Assembly (NCBI GenBank): GCA_017545365.1 | Contig: JAFWOP010000001.1 | Location: 1 to 64,000, forward strand | DNA from: Bacteroidales bacterium | GTDB lineage: Bacteria > Bacteroidota > Bacteroidia > Bacteroidales > P3 | Length of the DNA stretch: 64,000 bases | Reading direction: 5' to 3' | In this document: positions 51,201 to 59,623 of the stretch, piece by piece | How positions within the stretch are numbered: the first letter of the stretch is position 1 | Layout of the letters: each line of letters starts with the position of its first letter | Translations under genes and position numbers: made by a program | The notes under the pieces: generated by a model | Database searches by the model: none | What the model saw: only the letters and a program-made list of their open reading frames with translations | Told to the model about the DNA's origin: nothing

Positions 51201-52820
51201 ACGAATAAGAACATCGTTTTCAGCGCTGAGAATGTTGATGTAGAAAAATCTCTTGCCATTGTCGACTGTGACAACTATGACTTCATAGGCACGACTACTG
51301 CCACGAAGTACAATGAGAAGAAGTCGCTCTTCACGATGGAAGGCCAAGGCAACTACTTCACTTATCAAAACGGAACTGTAGAGAACTACTCGAACTTCAT
51401 GCCCTTCCGTGCATACCTCACTAGCGAGAAAGTTCCTGTTGCCAATACTGAGAATTTGGTAAAGGTGGCACAACTTTCACCAATGGATCGCTATGAAGCC
51501 CGTGAAATCATTAACCATCGCTTCCCCGCAGTCCAATTCACATACAATGGCCTGACCTATGAGGTTCCCGCATGGGATGAGGTGGTTGAAAGCGGCGCTG
51601 TAAACACCCGCCTGCAGTCTCTGCATGCCATTAAGGATGGTGAGACCAATGTTCCTGCAAGGACGGTGACCAACCGTGCATGGAGTATTGATAGCAGTGA
51701 GCCTGTGTTTGAATCATTCGAAGGTGGCTCTGCTGACATAACTGTTGGTAATGCCAGTAAGTCGGTCAGCACGCTGACCTATGGAGAGGCTGCCGACCTG
51801 CTCGGTCTGAGTGTTGCTGCCGCCGACCGCAGCGTGAAGGTATTCGACTTTGCATCTGCCGCCAGTACGACTGTGACCGTTCCCGGCCAGTACAATGTGA
51901 CTCAAGGCGTCAATGCCGGACACACCTTTGTGGTGAATGAGATTGGTGCCGGTACCTATTGCAACAACTCGACTTTGACGGAAATCAACATTCCTGCTAC
52001 CGTAACATCTGTCAAGTCTGTTGCCTTCAGCGGATGCACGATGCTGAACAAGGTAACCTTCGGAAGCGAAGAGCCAGTTGAACTGGAAGACGATCCGTTT
52101 GACGGTGTGACGAAGAACAAGTGCGCAATCTATGTTCCTTCTAACATTGTGAAGGCTTATCGTGAAAGCAACAGCCTCTGGGATGAATTCATCTTCGCCG
52201 TGCCCGTCGTTACGGCTAAGAAGTTTGTCTCGTTCTGCAGCGACGTGCCTTTTACCACTCGTCAGTTCAATGGAAAGAAGTGGGTTGCTCCATCCAACAT
52301 TTGGATGTATTGGATTGATAAGGCCAAGAACAACTCTACTTCTATTACGATGACTGCAACAAGAGACTTCGAAACCAAGGTGATTCCTGCAGGTTTCGGA
52401 CTGGTGATCAAGACGACCGACCAAGGTGCAAGCGGCTACATCTTCATGCCTCCTGTAGGTGCTAATGAGAAGTCAGACCTCATTGCCGACAACAACCGCA
52501 TGAAGGGTGTCACTGTGAGGACACAGATGGGTGATATTGTAGATGCTAATCCTGACAACAACTACTACATCCTCACGGAGAACAAGTTCCGACTCGTGGA
52601 GAGCGGTTTCCTTGGCGCCGGACTGGCTTACCTTGAGTTGCCAAAGTCATTTGTTAGCGCTAAGACCATCATACTGGAAGATGATGTCACGGATGGCATC
52701 AAGCTCATCGACGGCGACGAGCAGAATGCTGGTAACATCTACGACATCCAGGGCCGCAAGGTGGAGACTGCCACGAAGGGCATCTACATCGTGAACGGCA
52801 AGAAAGTCGTGATTAAGTAA
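48222..52820 (+). CDS. Secreted C10 family cysteine peptidase, right operon
   Basis: 1532 aa. Its first ~110 residues are almost the same as in the 35065 paralogue (signal and Spi/I69-like propeptide). Catalytic residues are canonical: Cys176 in HAVTGCVATAIAQ, His323 in RHSYVADGYSYD, then FHINWGWDG. The long middle (~400-1080) is diverged from the paralogue, while the last third is similar again: INHRFPAVQF ... YEVPAWDEV, an LRR_5 segment (LTEINIPATVTSVKSVAFSGC), a beta module and the sorting tail (NIYDIQGRKVETATKG ...). Conserved ends with a variable middle suggest alternative specificities. Downstream of the promoter that is probably active now. Confidence 0.9.
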   Translation: MKKLLLTTVLAVATMVAMANPIGRTAAMQKAQNFMRGINPQAQLQAPATPRKAMGNNNSAPYYIFNAENNKGFVIVSGDDRSEEILGYADEGTIDMNNIPGGLQDLLDGFEDDLKLLDKAGITEPLERESVRGPRKVVANGRKPVAPLLTSTWTQGTPYNDSLPKLNNGNHAVTGCVATAIAQVINYWKYAKMLRATEAYTINMSTPEYQDLNGTVMPSLPITEFNFDLILDQYRTGSPTSAQKAEVAKFMLYVDCAMHAGLAKSTYINPDMVCTYLKTYFNYNGTRLKREECKPYDFERYIYQDLSQGLPVWLCGFGRSARHSYVADGYSYDDFFHINWGWDGQCNGYFRLAPMNAYNTSTSSSYSNRMVGNFGVYPKDGRIPTKTGEPYKSYIPNADAVADCCGLAFYSNNTSSTKEMTINRGTDGKFNSDAKVEVVLGGYINNGLHDGTSSGYYRTYKNDLAVFDADYNVTGQTIGGIIQETVVAKTTDTKIYFDLKNISLADGTYYFVPRSKNVEPGEEGTIMHIDQMKGDYAYVKAVVNGNEMKLSLVKSFTVDNAEVIGQGVSGYRTMFRVYFTNNTLHKMETTYTLHKNAVNNSPSSSNENLQDVQQLRLQALSSGYVDFGFEPGTETSKLILACYDYDSTHKTQVYSYNYTPNNSATSPSLSFSWNMNNSSGNTIYGNELKGTLTITNNGNSTYEDVLTLQTDLGYSDYGGSKVYKYASVVNVVKIEPRKSHVINVGDMNYSDSFDQYGDGVTPGSSTFTLLNGKGSKLYIGGSYSTSKTFTFVKGLCWWDQKGILHAQASSNRLSFTVPANAVAVSIQGAATPYSITATPNSNPNCLYYVDSDSEVTLVKNGGAKNVVQGTTAVTDINFNDNYAAFVPKAFTAAKVSYTRQFTNGFEDDEATRGWSTICLPFNVQKITNAAQGVDIDFFRYEGDQGKNFWLRQYKGHEFRTLYFDYPASFEANVPYIISMPGQTYQTEGDEWCLTNKNIVFSAENVDVEKSLAIVDCDNYDFIGTTTATKYNEKKSLFTMEGQGNYFTYQNGTVENYSNFMPFRAYLTSEKVPVANTENLVKVAQLSPMDRYEAREIINHRFPAVQFTYNGLTYEVPAWDEVVESGAVNTRLQSLHAIKDGETNVPARTVTNRAWSIDSSEPVFESFEGGSADITVGNASKSVSTLTYGEAADLLGLSVAAADRSVKVFDFASAASTTVTVPGQYNVTQGVNAGHTFVVNEIGAGTYCNNSTLTEINIPATVTSVKSVAFSGCTMLNKVTFGSEEPVELEDDPFDGVTKNKCAIYVPSNIVKAYRESNSLWDEFIFAVPVVTAKKFVSFCSDVPFTTRQFNGKKWVAPSNIWMYWIDKAKNNSTSITMTATRDFETKVIPAGFGLVIKTTDQGASGYIFMPPVGANEKSDLIADNNRMKGVTVRTQMGDIVDANPDNNYYILTENKFRLVESGFLGAGLAYLELPKSFVSAKTIILEDDVTDGIKLIDGDEQNAGNIYDIQGRKVETATKGIYIVNGKKVVIK

Positions 52821-52823
52821 AGA

Positions 52824-52890
52824 ACCCCACCCCTTCCCTCCCCAGCTGGGGAGGGGGAAAGGGGCCTCACTCCTTCCTGCATATAGGAAG
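52824..52890. repeat. GC-rich palindromic element after the right C10 gene
   Basis: The perfect 20-bp palindrome CCCTCCCCAGCTGGGGAGGG (52836-52855) follows ACCCCACCCCTT and precedes a half-unit ending in CCTTCCTGCATATAGGAAGG. Same family as 47862-47935. Confidence 0.75.
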
Positions 52891-52899
52891 GAAGAATAA

Positions 52900-52948
52900 A
52901 ACAACAGCAGCTATACGCTTCAACGTGAAGTATATAGCTGCTGTTGTT
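52900..52948 (+). terminator. Strong hairpin terminator of the right operon
   Basis: Perfect 16-bp stem (AACAACAGCAGCTATA, 52900-52915, with 52933-52948), then TTGTATT. The left arm alone recurs identically at 53730-53745. Confidence 0.75.
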
Positions 52949-53103
52949 TTGTATTAGGCATTACAAGCCCCAAAATGTGGAGGTGTCAGTCGTATGTTGA
53001 CTTCGAGATCAATCTAATGGCTAGAGATTATCACCGATCAGACCCCTTTGGGTTTTATCATTGGGTTGCTGCTGAGGCATCTTCGATATCATCACCATAA
53101 TTA

Positions 53104-53132
53104 ATCCCAAACCGACATAGCCGATTTGGGAT
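53104..53132 (-). terminator. Hairpin downstream of the dockerin gene
   Basis: Stem ATCCCAAA/TTTGGGAT (53104-53111 with 53125-53132), 24 nt beyond the stop of the reverse-strand dockerin gene. The 52949-53103 stretch shows nothing else. Confidence 0.5.
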
Positions 53133-53155
53133 AAACATTTATTAGACTCCAAGAA

Positions 53156-53572
53156 CTACTCTTGCCACTTGTCAGAGCTATTATTGCCTCGAGCATCTAC
53201 GGGGAGATCACCATCACCTATATCAATTGGTGGGTCATCGCTAATACCTGGGTTGTCTGGGTCGTTATTAATTCCGAGGATGATCTTCACAAGCGCTTCA
53301 ACGTCGGCACTCGTAATGGCTTCGTCACCATTCACATCCGCAGCGGTCTCGTTATATTCACCAGCTTGATTAAGAAGGATATTCATCAGAGCCGTTAAGT
53401 CGGCAACGGTGGTGCTTCCATCGTTGTTGATGTCTGCACTTTGCGCACTCCTCCTGATGACTTGGGCCGGCTTGCCTTTCTGGCCGGTGGTATCATTCGC
53501 TGTCACCTCGTCTGCATTTGCACTGGCAATGCCTGAAAAAAAGGCAACAAATGTTATCAATATTCCTTTCAT
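53156..53572 (-). CDS. Small secreted dockerin-like protein with acidic WQE tail
   Basis: 138 aa. A signal peptide (MKGILITFVAFFSGIASANA) is followed by a short basic segment, two dockerin-like calcium loops (SADINNDGSTTVADLTALMN and AADVNGDEAITSADVEALVK), the linker PGISDDP and the end VDARGNNSSDKWQE. It is close in plan to the 34507 protein, including PGISDDP and the DAR...W-acidic end. There is no catalytic domain; it may bind a cohesin-like partner or simply Ca2+. It has its own promoter and converges on the right C10 operon. Confidence 0.75.
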   Translation of the reverse strand: MKGILITFVAFFSGIASANADEVTANDTTGQKGKPAQVIRRSAQSADINNDGSTTVADLTALMNILLNQAGEYNETAADVNGDEAITSADVEALVKIILGINNDPDNPGISDDPPIDIGDGDLPVDARGNNSSDKWQE

Positions 53573-53612
53573 TTTGATGCTGTTTATTTGATTGATAATC
53601 CTATTTCACTAT

Positions 53613-53620
53613 CAAAGATA
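53613..53620 (-). promoter_or_regulatory. -7 box (TATCTTTG) for the dockerin gene
   Basis: The reverse strand reads TATCTTTG 40 nt before the ATG at 53572. Confidence 0.55.
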
Positions 53621-53785
53621 GTGACCATTGTTTACATATACCCTGCAAAGGTATAAAAAAACATTGAGAAAACCAAGTATTTGGGAAGAAATATAGCAGA
53701 ATAGTTTCTTGTTTCAAGTTTCTAGTATAAACAACAGCAGCTATATAGTCAAAGGACATATATAGGGATACAAATTGCCATATTT

Positions 53786-53816
53786 TTTGGTAAAACAAAA
53801 AATATTCGTACCTTTG
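53786..53816 (+). promoter_or_regulatory. Promoter of the PL11 lyase gene
   Basis: TTTG (53786-53789), 19 nt, TACCTTTG (53809-53816), 29 nt before the ATG at 53846. The spacing is the phylum consensus. Confidence 0.7.
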
Positions 53817-53845
53817 CACCCAGAAATCAAAAGAAAGAAGGAAAT

Positions 53846-56302
53846 ATGCTTAGGAAATGGTTGTGTGCTGTGCTCGTCATGCTGGGTTTGGGCTTGGCAG
53901 AATGCTGGTCGCAGACGACGCCAGAAAGTCAGATGGAGGCGTTGAGTCGCGGACTTGTGGCGGTGCCAGGGAAGTCGACGGGTGTGTTTGTGAGCTGGCG
54001 TCTGTTGGGCACGGAGGACAGCGATGCCGTGACGTTCGACGTGTTGTGCGACGGAACGCCTGTGGCAACGGATATCGCTGATGCGACGAGTTATGCCGAC
54101 ACCAGAGGAAATGCCAGTCATGGATATCAGGTGGTGAAGAAGGTGGATGGCGTCGCTGTCGATACCTCTGCCGTTTCGATGCCTTGGTCGCAACCATTTA
54201 TGCAACTGCACCTGAGCCGTCCTGCTGCAGGCAGCGACTGTACTTATTCGCCTAACGACTGTTCTGTTGGCGATGTCGACGGCGACGGCGAATACGAAAT
54301 CTTCGTGAAGTGGGATCCCTCGAATGCGAAGGACAACTCGCAGAACGGAAAGACCGGCAATGTCTATCTGGACTGCTATCGCGTAGACTGGCATGCTGGC
54401 GGCATGGAACAGAATGCTGAACTGTTGTGGCGTGTCGACTTGGGTGTGAACATCCGTGCCGGTGCACACTACACACAATATATGGTGTATGACTTTGATG
54501 GTGATGGACGAGCTGAGCTGATGTGTAAGACAGCACCCGGTTCGAAAGACGGACAGGGTGAATACGTGAACCAGGCAGCTTCGCTGCCCGTTATCCGCAA
54601 TGCCTCGAACACTGCCGACCATCGCAATAGCAACGGTCGCATCGTTGGCGGTCATGAATACCTGACGGTGTTTGAAGGCCTTACCGGTCGTGCCATTCAC
54701 ACCATCTACTACAATCCCAACCGCGATGCCGGCCTGGGTGGTGCCGCTACAGGCACATTCAACTGGGACGACCGAAGCGGCAAGAAGGACTATGCAGACT
54801 ATGGCAACCGCGGTGAGCGCTATCTGGCTGCTGTGGCATATCTCGACGGTCCCGAAGGCCGTGCCTACGGCATCTTCTCACGCGGCTATTACACCTATGC
54901 CTTTATCTGGGCAGTGGGCTTCGATGGGAAGGAGTTGAAGCAGAAGTGGTTCCATTCGTCGAAGTCGAAGACACAATATAACGTCACCGACAGCCTTGGT
55001 AAGACACGCACTTATACCGCTTCGAAGAGTAAGGCCGGCGAAGGTCGTAACACGATGTTTGGCAATGGCAACCATAATCTTTCGGTGGCCGATGTGGATG
55101 GTGACGGCTGTGATGAAATCGTATGGGGATCAGCAGCACTCGACCACGATGGCACGCTGCTCTATGCCACAGGCTTTGGTCATGGTGATGCCATACATCT
55201 GGCTGACCACTGTCCTGACCGACCGGGACTGGAACTCTTCGACATCCACGAAGACAAAGGCACCTACTCCTGGGACCTGCACGATGCCGGCACGGGAGAG
55301 ATTATCCATAAAGGAGGCAACAAAGGCGTTGACAACGGACGCGGCATCGCCTCGCAGCTTTCACAAGACCATCGCGGTTCGTTCTTCAGTTCGAGCGACG
55401 ACCGCAGTCAGCGAAGTGCCGTCACGGGCAACGCGATTTCGGGAGGATCCACGTCGATGAACTTCCGCATCTACTGGGATGGAGATCTGCAGGACGAACT
55501 CCTCGACGGCACGAAGATCGACAAGTGGAATGGCAGTGGCACCACGCGCCTTTACATCAAGGGTAAGAACCCTTACGACTACGGTAACTCATCGTCGTGC
55601 AATGGTACGAAGAACACCCCGAACCTGCAGGCCGATCTCTTTGGCGACTGGCGCGAGGAGATTATCCTCTGGAACTCGGCCGATGCTGCTTCGCTGAACG
55701 TGTTCACTACAGCTGAGCCCACCACCTATCGTGTTCCTACGCTGATGCACGACCATACCTATCGCATGGGTGTAGCCTGGCAAAACGTGGCCTACAACCA
55801 GCCACCACACCTAGGCTACTATCTGCCTGACCGCTATGCCCCCAGTGTGAGCTTGGTGGAAGGGTCGCCTAAAGAGCAGACCATCCTGCTTGGTCAGCCT
55901 ATGCAGCCGGTGACGGTGGTGTACAATGCCAACACCCAGGCACTGAACGTCGACTCCACCTATACTCCCAGTAGTAAGCGCCGTGGACTGCTCACGACGG
56001 AGTTCACGCGTACCAATGATTATAAGCAGCGCCAGGTGACCTTCGAGGGAACTCCCACTGAGTTGGGCGATTATACCATTGTTTTAAAGGCAACCACGAA
56101 GCAAGGTGACTGTGTGGGTCCGCGCTACGAACGCTTCACCATTCATGTGACCGATGAGGCCGACGGCATCGCAAACCCTTCTGAATGCCCTGCAGGCGAC
56201 ATAGATGTTTATGACCTGCAGGGACGGCGGCTGCCGGAAGTTACAAAAGGAGTCTGCATCGTACGGCAGGACAAACGTGAAGCGAAACTTGTGAAGAATT
56301 AG
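53846..56302 (+). CDS. Secreted rhamnogalacturonan lyase, PL11 family
   Basis: 818 aa. A signal peptide (ends ECWSQ) precedes an N-terminal Ig-like part (VFVSWRLLGTEDSDAVTFDV, ~50-120) and the large eight-bladed propeller of PL11 lyases (~125-650), with many Asp-rich calcium loops: GDVDGDGEYEIFVKWDPSN, YDFDGDGRAELMCKTAPG, VADVDGDGCDEIVWG, and the late LFGDWREEIILW. PL11 enzymes (YesW/YesX) cleave rhamnogalacturonan I of pectin by beta-elimination. A C-terminal beta domain (~680-775) and a tail (DVYDLQGRRLPEVTKGVCIV) suggest export by a type IX-like route. It has its own promoter, and the DEAD-box gene follows 24 nt later. Confidence 0.92.
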   Translation: MLRKWLCAVLVMLGLGLAECWSQTTPESQMEALSRGLVAVPGKSTGVFVSWRLLGTEDSDAVTFDVLCDGTPVATDIADATSYADTRGNASHGYQVVKKVDGVAVDTSAVSMPWSQPFMQLHLSRPAAGSDCTYSPNDCSVGDVDGDGEYEIFVKWDPSNAKDNSQNGKTGNVYLDCYRVDWHAGGMEQNAELLWRVDLGVNIRAGAHYTQYMVYDFDGDGRAELMCKTAPGSKDGQGEYVNQAASLPVIRNASNTADHRNSNGRIVGGHEYLTVFEGLTGRAIHTIYYNPNRDAGLGGAATGTFNWDDRSGKKDYADYGNRGERYLAAVAYLDGPEGRAYGIFSRGYYTYAFIWAVGFDGKELKQKWFHSSKSKTQYNVTDSLGKTRTYTASKSKAGEGRNTMFGNGNHNLSVADVDGDGCDEIVWGSAALDHDGTLLYATGFGHGDAIHLADHCPDRPGLELFDIHEDKGTYSWDLHDAGTGEIIHKGGNKGVDNGRGIASQLSQDHRGSFFSSSDDRSQRSAVTGNAISGGSTSMNFRIYWDGDLQDELLDGTKIDKWNGSGTTRLYIKGKNPYDYGNSSSCNGTKNTPNLQADLFGDWREEIILWNSADAASLNVFTTAEPTTYRVPTLMHDHTYRMGVAWQNVAYNQPPHLGYYLPDRYAPSVSLVEGSPKEQTILLGQPMQPVTVVYNANTQALNVDSTYTPSSKRRGLLTTEFTRTNDYKQRQVTFEGTPTELGDYTIVLKATTKQGDCVGPRYERFTIHVTDEADGIANPSECPAGDIDVYDLQGRRLPEVTKGVCIVRQDKREAKLVKN

Positions 56303-56326
56303 TTAATAAGAAAAATAGAATAGACA

Positions 56327-58336
56327 TTGAAAACATTTGAAGAACTTGGTGTCAGCGAATTGATTCGTCGCGCCATCAGCGAGTTGGGCTTTGAGCAGCC
56401 CATGCCAGTGCAGGAACAGGTGATACCGTATCTGTTAGGTACGAGCCCCATTCCCGGAGAGGAGATTTCAGCGGGAGAAAGCCCCGTCTCAGACATTCCC
56501 GACAGGGAGGGCGACCTCATTGCTTTGGCCCAGACGGGAACGGGAAAGACGGCCGCCTTTGGCATTCCCCTGTTGCAACGCCTCGACACCGAAAACCGTG
56601 AGACGCAAGCCCTGATACTCAGTCCCACACGTGAACTGTGTCTGCAGATTTGCGACGACATTCGCGATTTCGCAAAGTATATGCCGGCAGTGAATATCGT
56701 AGCAGTCTATGGTGGAGCCAGTATCATGCAGCAGATACGCCAGTTGCGTCGCGGCGTGCAGATTATCGTGGCTACACCGGGCAGACTGATTGACTTGGTG
56801 AACCGTGGAGAAGCCGACCTCAGTCAGGTCAGCCGCGTGGTGCTCGATGAGGCCGACGAGATGTTGAACATGGGCTTCTCGGAGAGCATCAACGAGATAT
56901 TCGAGCACCTGCCTGAGGAGCGCAATACGCTGATGTTCTCGGCAACGATGAGCCGCGAGATTGAACGCATTGCCAAGACCTATCTGCACAACCACCGCGA
57001 AATCGTCATCGGTTCGCGCAACGAGGGTGCCGAGCACGTCAACCACATCTACTACCTCGTGCATGCCAAGGATAAATACCTTGCCTTGAAGCGCATTGTA
57101 GACTTCCACCCCCGCATCTTCGCTATCATCTTCTGTCGTACGAAGATAGAGACACAGGAGATTGCCGACAAGCTCATCAAGGACGGCTACAACGCCGAAG
57201 CGCTTCACGGCGACCTCTCACAAGACCAGCGTGACCTCACCATGCAGAAGTTCCGCCAGCACACCGTGCAACTGCTTGTGGCAACCGATGTGGCAGCTCG
57301 TGGACTTGATGTCGATGATCTCACTCACGTCATCAACTACGGACTGCCCGACGACATTGAGAACTACACCCATCGCTCGGGACGTACAGGTCGTGCCGGC
57401 AAGAAGGGCACCTCTATTTCTATCATACACACGCGCGAGAAGAATAAGGTGCGCCTCATAGAGAAAGAGATTGGCAAGGAGTTTGTTGATGGTACGCTGC
57501 CCACACCGCAGGAGATTTGCACGAAGCAACTCTATCGAGCCATGGATAAGATAGAAAAGGTGGACGTCGACGAAGAGCAGATTGCACCTTTCATGGACGA
57601 CATCAACCGCCACTTCGAATATTTCGAAAAGGAAGACATCATCAAGAAGATAGTTTCGATGACCTTCGGCCGTTTCCTCGCCTACTATGCCGATGCACCC
57701 GAGATTGAGAAACCTGTCTCTGCAAAGAGAGGTGACAAGGAGGGAAAAAGACAAGGAGGAAAGGAACAAGGAGCGAAGCGCAAGCCTGAGAAAGGCTATG
57801 AGCGACTGTTCATCAACCTCGGTAAAACCGATGGTTTTTATCCTGGCGAGCTCATGCAGATGCTCAATCGCGAACTTGGAGGCCGACAGCAAGTGGGACA
57901 CATCGACCTCTTCTCGAAGTTCAGCTATTTCGAGGTGCCGAAGCAGGATGCACAGCGCGTCATGCAGCGACTCACGGGTGTAGAGTATAAAGGTCGTGAG
58001 GTGCGCTGCAATGCCGCCGACGACACACCAAAGGATGGAAGCCGAGCATCGGCAGGCGGTGCAAAGGGCAGGTCGTCGGCTGGCCATGATGGTCAGCGTG
58101 GACAACGACGCACAGAAGGGCGCCGTGGAGCTTCACGTAATGCTAGAGACAAGTATCCTGCAGACTTTACAAAGCCTGCCAGAAAATCAAAAAAGCGCGA
58201 TTTCATCGAGGATAATGGTGCAGATACTGGCGACTGGCGTGAGTTGATGAAGCCGAAGAAATGGGACTTCAAAGACTCCGAGCCCGACTTCTCGGAAGAA
58301 GGATGGGCACTCCGCAAACCACGTAAGAAGAAGTAA
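56327..58336 (+). CDS. DEAD-box RNA helicase with DbpA-type RNA-binding C-terminus
   Basis: 669 aa, starting at TTG 56327 (no ATG fits the conserved KTFEELGV start). Motifs in order: Q-motif FEQPMPVQEQ, Walker A AQTGTGKT (residues ~68-75), PTRELCLQ, TPGR, DEAD in VLDEADEM, SAT, and helicase C HRSGRTGRAG. A basic linker (~465-485) precedes a DbpA RNA-binding domain (~490-560, RLFINLGKTDGFYPGELMQML) and an Arg/Gly/Lys-rich tail. Such enzymes remodel rRNA and help at low temperature. A 23-residue insert (~39-61, TSPIPGEEISAGESPVSDIP) separates the Q motif and motif I, where relatives have only a few residues. It follows the PL11 gene by 24 nt. Confidence 0.9.
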   Translation: MKTFEELGVSELIRRAISELGFEQPMPVQEQVIPYLLGTSPIPGEEISAGESPVSDIPDREGDLIALAQTGTGKTAAFGIPLLQRLDTENRETQALILSPTRELCLQICDDIRDFAKYMPAVNIVAVYGGASIMQQIRQLRRGVQIIVATPGRLIDLVNRGEADLSQVSRVVLDEADEMLNMGFSESINEIFEHLPEERNTLMFSATMSREIERIAKTYLHNHREIVIGSRNEGAEHVNHIYYLVHAKDKYLALKRIVDFHPRIFAIIFCRTKIETQEIADKLIKDGYNAEALHGDLSQDQRDLTMQKFRQHTVQLLVATDVAARGLDVDDLTHVINYGLPDDIENYTHRSGRTGRAGKKGTSISIIHTREKNKVRLIEKEIGKEFVDGTLPTPQEICTKQLYRAMDKIEKVDVDEEQIAPFMDDINRHFEYFEKEDIIKKIVSMTFGRFLAYYADAPEIEKPVSAKRGDKEGKRQGGKEQGAKRKPEKGYERLFINLGKTDGFYPGELMQMLNRELGGRQQVGHIDLFSKFSYFEVPKQDAQRVMQRLTGVEYKGREVRCNAADDTPKDGSRASAGGAKGRSSAGHDGQRGQRRTEGRRGASRNARDKYPADFTKPARKSKKRDFIEDNGADTGDWRELMKPKKWDFKDSEPDFSEEGWALRKPRKKK

Positions 58337-58418
58337 TTCCAGTTATGGCGCAGGAATCGCCAGTGATGGAGGTTCACCCATAGGGACGTAACGTAGCATG
58401 CATATTTTTCAGAAAAGC

Positions 58419-59417
58419 ATGAAAATAGGAACGATTGATTTTGGCGAACGGCCGTTGTTTCTGGCACCGATGGAGGATGTCACGGATATTGGCTTCCGTA
58501 TGCTCTGCAAACGGTTTGGGGCAGCTATGGTCTACACCGAGTTTGTGTCGGCCGAGGCACTGGTGCGCTCGGTGAAATCGACGGTTAGCAAGCTCACGAT
58601 CAGCGACGAGGAGAGGCCAGTGGGCATACAAATCTACGGGCGTGACGTGCCGCAGATGGTAGAGGCAGCGCGAATTGTGGAAGAAGCACGTCCCGACGTC
58701 ATCGACCTGAACTTCGGCTGTCCGGTGAAGAAGGTGGCTGGGAAGGGTGCTGGTGCGGGTATGTTGCGGAATATTCCGCTGATGCTCGACATCACTCGTG
58801 AGGTGGTAAAGGCGGTGAAGACGCCCGTGACAGTGAAAACACGCCTTGGCTGGGACAAAGAAAACCTAATCATCACCGACCTGGCAGAGCAATTGCAGGA
58901 CTGCGGCATACAGGCCTTGACCATTCATGGTCGCACTCGCTCACAGATGTACACCGGCGAGGCTGACTGGACACTCATTGGCGAGGTGAAACGCAATCCA
59001 CGCATCCATATTCCCATCATCGGTAATGGTGATATCACATCGCTCTACGAGGCCGACCTGGCCTTCGAGCGCTATGGCGTGGATGCGGTGATGATAGGTC
59101 GCGCCACGTTTGGTCAGCCGTGGTTGTTCAGTCGGAAACAGCTCTCGCTTGATGAAAAGATTGATGTGTTGAAGGAACAGCTGACCATCAACATCAATCG
59201 CATCAACGATATGAAAGGCAATAAGGAGGACGGACTGCGCAAGCATTCTGCAGAATATCGCGGAATCCTGCACACGCGCCGCCACTTGGCAGCGTCGCCC
59301 GTCTTCAAGGGTATTCCCGATTTCCGACAGACACGCATCGCCATGTTGCGTGCCGAGACAGCCGAGGAACTTATCGAAATACTTGAGCAGTGTCGCCAAA
59401 GGCTGAAGTACGAGTAA
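58419..59417 (+). CDS. dusB: tRNA-dihydrouridine synthase (DusB type)
   Basis: 332 aa from the ATG at 58419; an in-frame ATG at 58398 would add seven residues. TIM-barrel FMN enzyme with the Dus signature: LFLAPMEDVTDIGFRML, YTEFVSAEAL, DLNFGCPVKKVAGKGAGAGML (active-site Cys in FGCP), IHGRTRSQMYTGEADW and IGNGDI with the late MIGRATFGQPW. It reduces uridines in tRNA to dihydrouridine using NADPH. The full FGCPVKK motif and length favour the bacterial DusB group. It lies 82 nt after the helicase gene in the same direction, so both RNA-related genes may be transcribed together. Confidence 0.92.
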   Translation: MKIGTIDFGERPLFLAPMEDVTDIGFRMLCKRFGAAMVYTEFVSAEALVRSVKSTVSKLTISDEERPVGIQIYGRDVPQMVEAARIVEEARPDVIDLNFGCPVKKVAGKGAGAGMLRNIPLMLDITREVVKAVKTPVTVKTRLGWDKENLIITDLAEQLQDCGIQALTIHGRTRSQMYTGEADWTLIGEVKRNPRIHIPIIGNGDITSLYEADLAFERYGVDAVMIGRATFGQPWLFSRKQLSLDEKIDVLKEQLTININRINDMKGNKEDGLRKHSAEYRGILHTRRHLAASPVFKGIPDFRQTRIAMLRAETAEELIEILEQCRQRLKYE

Positions 59418-59465
59418 AAGTGTAAGGCACTGTGAGCGTGGAACGCTTCACGAAATTATATTGGC

Positions 59466-59612
59466 CCACAGATGGCACAGATTACTCAGAAAAACTCAGG
59501 GTGCTTCCAAGCAAGAAATTATTCACTGATTCCACAGATTCCGCAGATCTGCGGGCTTCTCAGAAAACTCTGTGGCTCTGCGCGAGAATGTAGGAAGTGG
59601 AGTTTGCGAAAC
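59466..59612. repeat. Intergenic palindromic stretch with CCACAGAT/CGCAGAT words
   Basis: Contains CCACAGATGGCACAGATTAC (59467 on), the palindrome CCGCAGATCTGCGG (near 59540), CCACAG/CTGTGG pairing and GAAGTGGAGTTTGCGAAAC (59594-59612), the last found with one mismatch at 10149. ATCCACAGATTACGCAG also occurs near 45219. No gene. Confidence 0.45.
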
Positions 59613-59623
59613 GTTAGTAAATC

